Source: Candidatus Zixiibacteriota bacterium
Lineage (GTDB): Bacteria; Zixibacteria; MSB-5A5; GN15; FEB-12
Reading direction: 5' to 3'
Assembly: GCA_023132995.1 (NCBI GenBank)
Contig: JAGLXI010000242.1
Coordinates: 1-5,798 of the forward strand
Length of the DNA: 5,798 nucleotides
Of this stretch, positions 1-5,647 are shown piece by piece; positions within the stretch are counted from its first letter, which is position 1, and the number at the start of each line of letters is the position of its first letter. The position numbers were made by a program, and so were the translations under genes. The notes below the pieces were generated by a model that had not been told where the DNA came from, made no database searches, and worked only from the letters and a program-made list of their open reading frames with translations.

Positions 1-410
1 AACACGGCCACCGTGTAAGGAAGATGCATGAAAAGCCCCAGGACAATCAGACCCAGTCCGAATGCCAGCCGCCCGACTATCAGGGCCGCAATAAGGGCGA
101 CGTAGATATTCAACCGCAGCCGCCGGTAGGCCAGCCCGGCCACAAGACCGTACAGGGGTAACTCCAGCGACATCAGCGGCACAGCATAGGTGGGAGGCAT
201 ACCGGTCAGAAGGTAGGACAGCCCCGGCGCCAGAAGTCCGACCAGGACGCCGCTTTGAGGGCCCACTAAGAAGCCGGCCAGCAGGACCGGAATGTGCATG
301 GGCAGAAACACTCGCCCACCAAGACCCGTGGCGTGAAAGCCTATGGGAAGCAGAACCGCCAGAGCGAGATAAAGAGCCGTGTGTGTGGCGAGCCTGGCGC
401 TGAGAGTCAT
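1..410 (-). CDS. ECF transporter S component (substrate-binding membrane protein), N-terminal part, cut by window edge
   Basis: Integral membrane protein predicted to bind a vitamin or similar micronutrient and to work with an energy-coupling module (two ATPases plus EcfT, not seen here). The ATG at 408-410 opens a frame that stays open to base 1, giving 136 residues. A GGAG at 421-424, 10 bases before the ATG, supports this start. The protein is very hydrophobic, with likely membrane segments near residues 8-24, 36-50, 53-69, 77-95 and 101-127. The stretch LPMHIPVLLAGFLVGP (residues 36-51), followed by a glycine/proline-rich loop with LLTGMPP (67-73) and the ELPLYGLVAGLAYRR segment (83-97), is what I associate with the ECF_trnsprt S-component family that includes FolT- and PanT-type proteins. 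The substrate cannot be read from the sequence. It lies 25 bp downstream of a methyltransferase gene and is probably co-transcribed with it. The C-terminus is outside the window. Confidence 0.82.
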   Translation of the reverse strand, partial: MTLSARLATHTALYLALAVLLPIGFHATGLGGRVFLPMHIPVLLAGFLVGPQSGVLVGLLAPGLSYLLTGMPPTYAVPLMSLELPLYGLVAGLAYRRLRLNIYVALIAALIVGRLAFGLGLIVLGLFMHLPYTVAV

Positions 411-420
411 CTCCGGTTGT

Positions 421-424
421 CTCC
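421..424 (-). promoter_or_regulatory. Ribosome binding site of the ECF S-component gene
   Basis: Reading the minus strand, GGAG lies 10 bases before the ATG at 408-410. A second GGAG at 411-414 touches the ATG and is too close to serve. The site lies in the 25-bp gap after the methyltransferase stop, which fits translation from a shared transcript. Confidence 0.5.
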
Positions 425-435
425 GAATGCTGATC

Positions 436-1041
436 CTATTCTGCGTTGACAGCCGAGGCGAGGTACAGCCCCGGGTGATCCTGTACACTCAGGTGTGAGA
501 ACCGACTGCTGTCGAACATGATCCGAAGCTTTTCTTCAGGAGGGATCTCATCATGCTTCACAACACCGCCGATTCGGTTATGGATGTCCGCCACTTCCCC
601 GGAGGAGGAAAGGTGGAGGATATAGAACTTCGCGCCGCCTTTTAGAACTCGGTGTATCTCGGCGATGGCCTGCTGTTGATTGGAGAAGTGGGGAAAAGCG
701 GCAAAAGCCACACCCATGTCAAAGCAGGAGTCGGCAAAAGGAAGCTCGATGGCGTCGGCGTCGATGACGTTGATATTGGAGAAAGGAAAGTTACGGTGTG
801 CCCGCACGGCCATCTGAAGCGAGAAATCAACCCCCGTAACCGAGCCCTCGGGACCGACCCTGCGGCGCAGCATGTCGAACAGAACACCGGTACCACATCC
901 CAGATCGACAATATCCATGCCCCTTTCGATGTGCAGCCTCTCGACAATGCGGGCTAATCGCTCAAGGTCCTCGGCGGTGAACATCAGATCCCACTCGGCC
1001 GCCAGCAGGTCGAAGAATTCCTGATGCTTGTTGTGCAACAT
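436..1041 (-). CDS. Class I SAM-dependent methyltransferase (Methyltransf_11 / UbiE-like fold)
   Basis: Soluble 201-residue protein expected to transfer a methyl group from S-adenosylmethionine to an unknown small-molecule acceptor. Motif I is VDLGCGTG (residues 45-52). The acidic residue after strand 2 is D72 in GVDFS. DADAIELPF (94-102) is the adenine-side motif, FDMGVAFAAFPHF (107-119) the motif IV region, and EIHRVLKGG (128-136) the post-motif helix and turn typical of Methyltransf_11. The C-terminal part, with LHLSSSGEVADIHNRIGG (142-159), resembles a subgroup I associate with small-molecule methyltransferases of anaerobes, but this is from memory. The ATG at 1039-1041 has no good SD. 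A promoter-like sequence ends six bases before it, so the message may be leaderless. The TAG at 436-438 is 25 bp before the ECF S-component ATG, which suggests a two-gene unit and perhaps a shared substrate. The length is normal for the family. The exact substrate is unknown. Confidence 0.88.
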   Translation of the reverse strand: MLHNKHQEFFDLLAAEWDLMFTAEDLERLARIVERLHIERGMDIVDLGCGTGVLFDMLRRRVGPEGSVTGVDFSLQMAVRAHRNFPFSNINVIDADAIELPFADSCFDMGVAFAAFPHFSNQQQAIAEIHRVLKGGAKFYILHLSSSGEVADIHNRIGGVVKHDEIPPEEKLRIMFDSSRFSHLSVQDHPGLYLASAVNAE

Positions 1042-1047
1042 TGAGGC

Positions 1048-1075
1048 AATCTATTTGGGGGCTGAATGATGTCAA
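1048..1075 (-). promoter_or_regulatory. Possible sigma70-type promoter of the methyltransferase gene
   Basis: On the minus strand a perfect TTGACA (1070-1075) is followed after 16 bases by TAGATT (1048-1053), which matches 4 of 6 consensus -10 bases. Transcription would start at about 1041, on or next to the ATG, so the mRNA would have almost no leader. This agrees with the lack of an SD. The -10 match is only moderate, so this remains a candidate. Confidence 0.4.
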
Positions 1076-1086
1076 GCACTTTCCAC

Positions 1087-1109
1087 CTGCCGGGCGCTCT
1101 ATCCGGCAG
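1087..1109. repeat. 7-bp perfect inverted repeat (hairpin or operator candidate)
   Basis: CTGCCGG (1087-1093) and CCGGCAG (1103-1109) are perfect inverted copies separated by nine bases. No T-run follows on either strand, so it is not a good intrinsic terminator. It sits 12 bases upstream of the TTGACA of the candidate methyltransferase promoter, which would suit a regulator site, but there is no direct evidence for that. Confidence 0.4.
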
Positions 1110-1111
1110 CA

Positions 1112-1210
1112 TCACAGAGGGGGCCGCTCCACTTCCAGGGTATGCTTGCCGATCAGCGCCGCCCAGAACAGGCCATGACCAGTGATGTATTGTTTGGCTG
1201 TCACGCGCAT
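1112..1210 (-). CDS. Doubtful small ORF, 32 codons
   Basis: An ATG at 1208-1210 opens a frame that ends with TGA at 1112-1114. It starts MRVTAKQYIT and continues with a short hydrophobic stretch GHGLFWAALIGKHTLEVE. A GGTGA lies six bases before the ATG and could act as a weak SD. An in-frame TGA just upstream bounds it, so it is not the visible end of a longer frame. The codons are G/C-rich at the third position, as in the neighbouring genes, but the frame is too short for this to mean much. I recognise no family. It could be a small protein, a gene remnant or chance. Confidence 0.18.
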   Translation of the reverse strand: MRVTAKQYITGHGLFWAALIGKHTLEVERPPL

Positions 1211-1325
1211 ATCCAATCACCGTCCCTGACTTATACCGTCGACATCCAACTCGTTTCCGCCTGCAACTGGACATCCTGCTTCCGTCTAAGCCAAATCTAC
1301 AGAGCCGCATCCTGGTTCAAAGCTC

Positions 1326-1382
1326 CAATCTGTCCCCTTTGTGCTGAAATGCCACCATATGCGTAGCGTAAGGGACAGATTG
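1326..1382. repeat. Long inverted repeat with CAATCTGTCCC arms (REP/RAYT-like candidate)
   Basis: CAATCTGTCCC (1326-1336) and its perfect complement GGGACAGATTG (1372-1382) flank 35 bases. If one C is bulged out, two more pairs (CTT/AAG side) extend the stem. The motif resembles the AATCTGTCCCC-type palindromic sequences I have seen near REP-associated IS200-like transposases, but that comparison is from memory. No transposase frame is present in the window. Neither arm is followed by a T-run, so a terminator role is unlikely. Confidence 0.5.
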
Positions 1383-1428
1383 ACAGACAGTGAGATGACC
1401 AGAGGCCCTTTCCGCAATCTATCCACGT

Positions 1429-1442
1429 TGCTCTCCCGAGCA
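1429..1442 (-). other. Small hairpin 20 bp after the wlbA stop
   Basis: In the minus-strand transcript TGCTC and GAGCA form a 5-bp stem closed by GGGA, a GNRA-type tetraloop. It starts about 19 bases after the wlbA stop at 1462-1464. No U-run follows, so it is not a standard Rho-independent terminator. It could stabilise the 3' end of the wlbA mRNA. Confidence 0.25.
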
Positions 1443-1461
1443 GTGGTAACAAACAGAACCG

Positions 1462-2418
1462 CTACTCTTTCATACCGGCCAGCATGGGGTGAGAGTCGGC
1501 ACGGGGGCCGGTGGCGCGAGCCGCTCGGATCTTATGCACCAACTCAATCGAGGGTCGCGCGTCAGCCAGCCCAAACCCCCGACCGGCCAGCGTTTCACGA
1601 TACACGATGGTATGCAGATCCCCAAAGCCTCCGGAGAACTCTATTTCCCGACCGTCGATGGTGATCGAGCGGTAGGTCGGCTGACCTTTGTCAATAGCTT
1701 CCCGGGGCAGGTCGTCGCGGTCAATCGACAAAAACCACTGGACGCGCGCCCTCGGCAATTCAAGGTAACCACCCGTCCTGGTCGGTGAGGCAAGGTGCAC
1801 GTCACTTCGCTGCACGTCGCCGAACAACCACATCAGCAGGTCGAAGAAATGAATGCCGATATTGGTCGCCAGACCACCGGAACGATCGCTTTGGCCTTTC
1901 CACGAGACCAGGTACCATGGCCCGCGCGAGGTGACGTAGGTCAGCCGCACGTCCTTTTTCGTGTCGTGCGGCTCCCGGCGGAGGCTTTCCCGCAGCGCGA
2001 TCAGTGACGGATGCACCCGCAATTGCAGGACCGTGAAGATACGGTGGCCGCTTTCCTTCTCCAGTTCGGCCAGGGCTTCGATATTCCACGGATTTAGCAC
2101 CAGCGGTTTTTCGCAGATGGCGTTAGCGCCGATCCGCAACGCGAACCGCGCGTGGGCGTCATGAAGATAGTTGGGAGAACAGATGCTGACGTAGTCGACC
2201 GCGTCCCCCTGCCCCTGACGCCGGAGTTTTTCGACATGCCGGTCGAAACGCTCGAACTCGGTGAAGAACATGGTATCCCGAAAGTAACTGTCGAGTACCC
2301 CCACGGAGTCATGAGGATCCACGGCGGTCACAAGAGTGTTGCCCGTTTCCTTTATCGCTTTGAGATGGCGCGGCGCTACATATCCGGAGGCGCCGGTCAG
2401 CGCGAAGTTCTTTGGCAT
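1462..2418 (-). CDS. wlbA: UDP-N-acetylglucosaminuronate 3-dehydrogenase, WlbA/WbpB type (Gfo/Idh/MocA family)
   Basis: Cytoplasmic NAD-dependent oxidoreductase predicted to oxidise C3 of UDP-N-acetyl-D-glucosaminuronic acid to the 3-keto sugar, which an aminotransferase (WbpE/WlbC) and acetyltransferase (WbpD/WlbB) then turn into UDP-2,3-diacetamido-2,3-dideoxyuronic acid for surface polysaccharide. The 318 residues match the usual family length. The Rossmann nucleotide site is GASGYVAPRH (9-18). SICSPNYLHDAHA (78-90) and the family EKP lysine motif (103-105, K104) follow. GGLATNIGIHFFDLL (181-195) carries the family's catalytic-region His190 and Asp193. PRHLKAI, DPHDSVG, FFTEFERFDRH and TYRSITIDGREIEFS are features I associate with WlbA/WbpB rather than with general Gfo/Idh proteins. 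The start is set by AGGTGG seven bases before the ATG. The amino- and acetyltransferase partners are not in the window. The gene follows the asnB-like gene after a 139-bp spacer and may have its own promoter. Confidence 0.9.
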   Translation of the reverse strand: MPKNFALTGASGYVAPRHLKAIKETGNTLVTAVDPHDSVGVLDSYFRDTMFFTEFERFDRHVEKLRRQGQGDAVDYVSICSPNYLHDAHARFALRIGANAICEKPLVLNPWNIEALAELEKESGHRIFTVLQLRVHPSLIALRESLRREPHDTKKDVRLTYVTSRGPWYLVSWKGQSDRSGGLATNIGIHFFDLLMWLFGDVQRSDVHLASPTRTGGYLELPRARVQWFLSIDRDDLPREAIDKGQPTYRSITIDGREIEFSGGFGDLHTIVYRETLAGRGFGLADARPSIELVHKIRAARATGPRADSHPMLAGMKE

Positions 2419-2425
2419 CTGTATT

Positions 2426-2431
2426 CCACCT
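2426..2431 (-). promoter_or_regulatory. Ribosome binding site of wlbA
   Basis: On the minus strand AGGTGG, one base off AGGAGG, stands seven bases before the ATG at 2416-2418. This supports that start. Confidence 0.6.
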
Positions 2432-2456
2432 GGCTTCCGTTGCAGTTCAGTAGCAG

Positions 2457-2462
2457 ATTATG
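2457..2462 (-). promoter_or_regulatory. Possible -10 element upstream of wlbA
   Basis: CATAAT on the minus strand matches five of six -10 consensus bases. It would give a start near 2450 and a leader of about 32 bases that contains the SD. The -35 region is poor: TTGCAT lies at a 20-base spacing and TTTGCC at 15. An activator-dependent promoter is possible, but chance is not excluded. Confidence 0.3.
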
Positions 2463-2496
2463 GTAACAGCACCGGGCGGCAAATGCAAGATCAAAC

Positions 2497-2518
2497 CGGA
2501 GCCGGGCGGCTTCGTTTT
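2497..2518 (+). terminator. Terminator-like hairpin, plus-strand orientation
   Basis: CGGAGCC (2497-2503) pairs with GGCTTCG (2508-2514) around a GGGC loop, giving seven pairs of which one is G-T. TTTT and a further T-rich stretch follow on the plus strand. No plus-strand gene ends here, so it would stop antisense transcription heading into the 3' end of the asnB-like gene. In the minus direction the stem has one A-C mismatch and only a short U-run, so it is a weaker terminator for asnB. Confidence 0.3.
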
Positions 2519-2527
2519 CTATTCTAA

Positions 2528-2537
2528 GGGGGGGGGG
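2528..2537. repeat. Homopolymer of 10 G (C on the coding strand)
   Basis: Ten consecutive G:C pairs lie 20 bp past the stop of the asnB-like gene and about 110 bp before the wlbA ATG. Runs of this length slip during replication in many bacteria. It is not inside a reading frame, so any effect would be on transcription or on spacing between sites. The count could also be off by a base or two through sequencing error. Confidence 0.9.
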
Positions 2538-2557
2538 CAAATGCACGATGACGACGA

Positions 2558-4546
2558 TCAATGCCGCATATCATGCCAGACGGTGAAGGCGCTGCGGTCG
2601 AGGCTCGCGGGCCGGTCGAAATGGTCGAGGAACTGGCTTGCCAGGAGTTGCGTGGATAAAATCCCGATAAACGACATGTTGTCCTTAAACGACAGATGGG
2701 CATGAGATAGCTTCGCGCACTTGGCCCTGAGCTTAGTCACGCTGTCGGGTCGGAATATCCCGGCCTTTTGAAGTTCCCGCTCGGAAAGCAACTCATCAAT
2801 GTAGGCCGGAGGGTTTTCCCTAAAGAAGCTGTTGGAATCGGGCGCCATGTAAGGCTGTTTGACGCGTTGCAGGATTTCCGGGGGTAGTTCGTCGGCCATG
2901 GCTTTCTTGAGCGCGAATTTCTCAGTTAGGCCGTGAATTTTGTACAGGGGCGGAATCCGGGAGGCAAACTCCACCACTCGATGGTCCAGGAAGGGATAGC
3001 GCCCCTCCACCGAGTTGGCCGCCGACATCCGGTCACCCTGGGAAGAAAGCAGGTAGCCCGATAGGAGGGAACGGGCTTCGAGATACTGCGCCCGCGCCAG
3101 GTGGTGCCAACTTGAGAAGCCGGCGGGGAGACAGTCTGCAAACGCTTCAAGCGGCTGATGGCCGGTGATTTCGGCCCGTACGTCGTCAGTGAAGAAATCC
3201 TTGATCTTCACGGTGGTGTTTATCCGGGGCATGTGCGAGTAGTAGTACTTGTCCGTCTGAGAGAGACCGGTCTTGTAAAACGTTTCCAGGTAGAACCGGG
3301 CGCGACCTGCTGTCAGGGGGAGGGTGGGATAGAGTCGCTTGAGCAGCAGGGGGCGCCACTTGGAGTCAGGATTGCGCGCCCAGAATCTGCGGATCAGTGT
3401 CTCTTTGAAAATATCGTACCCACCCAGTATTTCGTCCGCCCCCTCGCCGGTCAGAACCACCTTGAAGTTGCTGCGCCGTACCAGCCCCGAGAGCATCAGC
3501 AGTGGCGTGGGAGCGGTTCGGACAATGGGACGCTCGGTATGCTGCACGACGCGCGGGAAGTTCTCCGCTATATCGTTGTACGAGCATTTGACCTGGTGGT
3601 GGTTGGTGCCGAGATGCTCGGCCATCTGCTTTTGAAAGCCGGACTCGTCGTAGGCCTTGTCGTGGAAGGCAATCGAAAACGTCTCCACCCGCGTGTCGGT
3701 GAAATGTCTTATCAGCGCTGTCGTGGCCGATGAATCCAGCCCCCCGGACAGATAAGCGCCCACCGGAACGTCCGCCCGCAGCCGCAGCCTGACCGAATCA
3801 ACCAGCAGCGAGTGTAGTTCCTCGGCCCAGGAGGATATTGTCCGGGAACGGTCGAACTCAAGTGGGAACTCCATCGACCAGTAGCGGTCGTGTTTGATTT
3901 TTCCATCGCGGATTTCAAGATAGGAGCCGGCCGGGAGCTCTTCTATTCCCTCAAAGGCAGTACGCGGGGGCGCGGTCGTCCACCAGGTAAAGATCTCGTC
4001 GAGACCCCGCAGATCGATTCGCCGCGGAATCGACGGCTCACAGAAGATGGACTTGATCTCCGAGGCAAAGTAGAACCGCCCGCCATGGGTCGAATAAAAC
4101 ACGGGACGAATCCCCAGCCTGTCGCGGGCGACAAAGAGGGTCTCCCGCCTCTTGTCGTAGACGGCAAAGGCGAACTGCCCGTTGAACCGCTCAAGACAGC
4201 CCTTCCCCCATTGCTCGTAGGCGTGAACGATAACCTCGGTGTCCGATTTGGTTCGGAAGACGTGCCCGGCCTTTTCAAGCTCCTCTCGCAGTTCTATATA
4301 GTTGAAGATTTCGCCGTTGTAGGTGATCCAGACGCTGCCGTCTTCGTTGCAGAGAGGTTGCGAACCCGAGGCCAGGTCGATAATCGACAGCCGCGCCTGG
4401 CCCAGAACGCATCTGTCGTCCAGGTAAACGCCGAACTCGTCCGGTCCCCGGTGACGGATGGCATTGACCATCCGGCCGATTAACTGCTCGTCATGGGGCG
4501 CCGTTCCCGTCGCTTCCAGTTGGTAATATCCGGCAATGCCACACAT
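2558..4546 (-). CDS. asnB: Asparagine synthetase B-type glutamine amidotransferase, polysaccharide-associated (possible uronamide-forming)
   Basis: A 662-residue two-domain enzyme. The N-terminal class-II glutaminase (about residues 2-210) begins MCGIAG, with Cys2 as nucleophile once Met1 is removed, and shows RHRGPDE (31-37), the Arg52 region ARLSIIDL, YNGEIFNY (76-83) and SDTE (101-104). The synthetase domain (about 235-640) has the ATP PP-loop SGGLDSS (267-273), GEGADEILGGY (368-378), a GDRMSAANSVEGRYPFLD block (504-521) and KFALKKAM (543-550). All key motifs are intact, so it should release ammonia from glutamine and join it to an adenylated carboxylate. Free aspartate is the classic substrate. 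The protein is longer than the E. coli enzyme (554 residues) and sits beside wlbA, which suggests amidation of a sugar uronic acid, as proposed for AsnB-like WbpS of O-antigen clusters. The start is fixed by MCGI. The nearest GGGGAG is about 17 bases upstream, which is far for an SD. The NadE-like gene ends 51 bp upstream, so the two are probably one operon. Confidence 0.9.
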   Translation of the reverse strand: MCGIAGYYQLEATGTAPHDEQLIGRMVNAIRHRGPDEFGVYLDDRCVLGQARLSIIDLASGSQPLCNEDGSVWITYNGEIFNYIELREELEKAGHVFRTKSDTEVIVHAYEQWGKGCLERFNGQFAFAVYDKRRETLFVARDRLGIRPVFYSTHGGRFYFASEIKSIFCEPSIPRRIDLRGLDEIFTWWTTAPPRTAFEGIEELPAGSYLEIRDGKIKHDRYWSMEFPLEFDRSRTISSWAEELHSLLVDSVRLRLRADVPVGAYLSGGLDSSATTALIRHFTDTRVETFSIAFHDKAYDESGFQKQMAEHLGTNHHQVKCSYNDIAENFPRVVQHTERPIVRTAPTPLLMLSGLVRRSNFKVVLTGEGADEILGGYDIFKETLIRRFWARNPDSKWRPLLLKRLYPTLPLTAGRARFYLETFYKTGLSQTDKYYYSHMPRINTTVKIKDFFTDDVRAEITGHQPLEAFADCLPAGFSSWHHLARAQYLEARSLLSGYLLSSQGDRMSAANSVEGRYPFLDHRVVEFASRIPPLYKIHGLTEKFALKKAMADELPPEILQRVKQPYMAPDSNSFFRENPPAYIDELLSERELQKAGIFRPDSVTKLRAKCAKLSHAHLSFKDNMSFIGILSTQLLASQFLDHFDRPASLDRSAFTVWHDMRH

Positions 4547-4597
4547 GGGTCGTTTGGAATTGACTCCCCGGCGTCTCCCGGTGCGAGTGCTCTCCCC

Positions 4598-5563
4598 TCA
4601 GTCGGCCTCAAGCGGATTCATGTGCAGGTACTCCGTGGCTACGATCTTCCGCCTGATGCCGGAGTATGCTCTCTCCACCTGCTCCACTGTGAGGTCCAGC
4701 ACGGCGGCCGCCTGCGCCGGTGGGACGTCATGTTCCAGAGCATACCAGATCATGTCCATGTTGTAGAAGTCCAGACCGAAGAAGAACTCTTCCTGCGTCA
4801 CCTCAGCGCTGTAGGTGTCAGTGGTTGGCGTGCGCTTTATGATCCCCTCCGGGACTCCTAAATACTGAGCCAATTGATACACCTGGACCTTGAAAAGATG
4901 CGCTATCGGTTTCAGGTCGGCGCCGCCGTCGCCATACTTCACAAAGAACCCTTGCTCGTGTTCGTCCTTGTTGCCGGTGCCGATGACCGCCCAGTTGCGC
5001 TTCTCGGCATGATAGTAGAGCGTGGTCATGCGCAGTCTTTGCTTCAGGTTCGACGCGGCCACAACCTGCAGGTAGGCTCTCAGCGGCATCCGTTTGGACT
5101 TCACTTCTCCGGCCTCGTTCTCAATGGTCAGGTTGAAGAAGTTGAACGTGCCCTTGTTCATGATGTTACCCGGGTTGACGATCTTTGCTTTCCAGGTCGA
5201 ATCGAATTCGGGAAACACCAGCCGCATAGCCTCATCGCGCCGTTGGTAGCAGCCCATCCCGGCCAATCCGCCGGTGATGTTCTCGGTGATGGTCTCAAAA
5301 CCGAATTGGGCGGCCAGTTCGGAGGCCAGGGTCGCGCTGTCGGGGGATGAATCGGTCTCAGGCATCATTATGCCGACAACCTTCTTCGGACCGAGCGCCC
5401 GCGCGCAAAGGGCCGCCACTACCGATGAATCAATCCCGCCGGAGATACCCACCACCGCTCCGCCCTTCTTGAGGAGATCGCCGATTTGCGTGAGTATGGT
5501 GCGGCTCAGGTGGTCAGCCACTTTGGCGGCGTCTATCCTGAGGCTGTTCTTATTGAATTCCAA
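4598..5563 (-). CDS. NAD+ synthase-like ATP pyrophosphatase (NadE family, divergent, in polysaccharide locus)
   Basis: A 321-residue protein of the ammonia-dependent NAD synthase fold, with no carbon-nitrogen hydrolase (glutaminase) domain. Family features are the PP-loop SGGIDSS (41-47), GIMMPETDSSPDS (64-76), NLKQRLRM (172-179), GTGNKDE (195-201) and KYGDGGADLKPI (209-220). Known family members adenylate the nicotinate carboxylate of NaAD and attack it with ammonia. Two features depart from the short enzymes (roughly 245-275 residues): about 45 extra residues between strands, around positions 95-170, and RTPTTDTYSAEVTQEEFFFG (244-263) in place of the usual KxPTADL...DE...LG substrate region. 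It may be an ordinary NAD synthase, but its position directly before an AsnB-like gene and near wlbA suggests it amidates or amino-acylates a sugar carboxylate. The start is TTG (5561-5563), five bases after a perfect AGGAGG. An in-frame TAG four codons upstream rules out a longer protein. Confidence 0.85.
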   Translation of the reverse strand: MEFNKNSLRIDAAKVADHLSRTILTQIGDLLKKGGAVVGISGGIDSSVVAALCARALGPKKVVGIMMPETDSSPDSATLASELAAQFGFETITENITGGLAGMGCYQRRDEAMRLVFPEFDSTWKAKIVNPGNIMNKGTFNFFNLTIENEAGEVKSKRMPLRAYLQVVAASNLKQRLRMTTLYYHAEKRNWAVIGTGNKDEHEQGFFVKYGDGGADLKPIAHLFKVQVYQLAQYLGVPEGIIKRTPTTDTYSAEVTQEEFFFGLDFYNMDMIWYALEHDVPPAQAAAVLDLTVEQVERAYSGIRRKIVATEYLHMNPLEAD

Positions 5564-5568
5564 GGTTG

Positions 5569-5574
5569 CCTCCT
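5569..5574 (-). promoter_or_regulatory. Perfect Shine-Dalgarno site before the TTG start
   Basis: On the minus strand AGGAGG lies five bases before TTG. The next in-frame ATG would be past the PP-loop, so this strong site decides the start. It lies just downstream of the TAG of the short ORF at 5576-5647, so ribosomes leaving that ORF could re-initiate here. Confidence 0.75.
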
Positions 5575-5575
5575 T

Positions 5576-5647
5576 CTATCTGCCCGGAGTTCTTCGATTT
5601 CTTCCCGCGCCAAAGGTAACCAGCGAACACAAACCGTACAAGCGCAT
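5576..5647 (-). CDS. Possible 23-codon leader ORF before the NadE-like gene
   Basis: ATG at 5645-5647 is preceded at seven bases by GGAGG (5655-5659). The 23-residue frame starts MRLYGLCSLVTFGAGRN, has an arginine-rich end, and stops at TAG (5576-5578), 12 bases before the downstream TTG and in the same frame. The strong SD is the only evidence for translation. No run of one amino acid suggests classic attenuation. It could be a translational-coupling ORF, a small basic protein or chance. Confidence 0.3.
   Translation of the reverse strand: MRLYGLCSLVTFGAGRNRRTPGR

Larger units (their letters stand above)
1042..1461. other. 420-bp intergenic region between wlbA and the methyltransferase gene
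   Basis: No convincing protein gene is found here. Open frames on either strand give cysteine- and arginine-rich peptides with no recognisable motif. The region holds a promoter-like sequence at its left end, a 7-bp inverted repeat (1087-1109), a doubtful 32-codon ORF (1112-1210), a long inverted repeat (1326-1382) and a small hairpin just after the wlbA stop (1429-1442). It separates the polysaccharide genes from the methyltransferase/transporter pair, and the latter probably has its own promoter. Confidence 0.6.
2471..2545. repeat. Short direct repeats in the asnB-wlbA spacer
   Basis: GGCAAATGCA occurs at 2478-2487 and again at 2536-2545 (58 bp apart). CCGGGCGGC occurs at 2472-2480 and 2502-2510 (30 bp apart). 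The first copy of GGCAAATGCA covers the -35 position of the possible wlbA promoter. The second abuts the G-run. They may be regulator sites or the trace of a small local duplication. Confidence 0.4.

Noticed and set aside
984..1310. Minus-strand open frame of 108 codons overlapping the methyltransferase start
   Set aside because: Overlaps the methyltransferase N-terminus in another frame, is rich in Cys/Arg/Ser and shows no motif.
1301..1330. tRNA-like T-loop (GGTTCAAAG)
   Set aside because: The sequence does not close a T arm, and no acceptor or anticodon stem can be placed around it.
3158..3733. Plus-strand open frame of 191 codons
   Set aside because: Entirely antisense to the asnB-like gene, whose motifs are intact. 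The translation has no recognisable motif, and long antisense frames are expected at this GC content.
3890..4483. Plus-strand open frame of 197 codons
   Set aside because: Antisense to the glutaminase domain of the asnB-like gene; no family motif, no conserved context.
2558..4546. Housekeeping asparagine biosynthesis as the sole role
   Set aside because: Not excluded by motifs, but the greater length and position beside wlbA and the NadE-like gene make a surface-sugar role more likely.
4874..5350. Plus-strand open frame of 158 codons
   Set aside because: Antisense to the NadE-like gene and explained by its codon composition.
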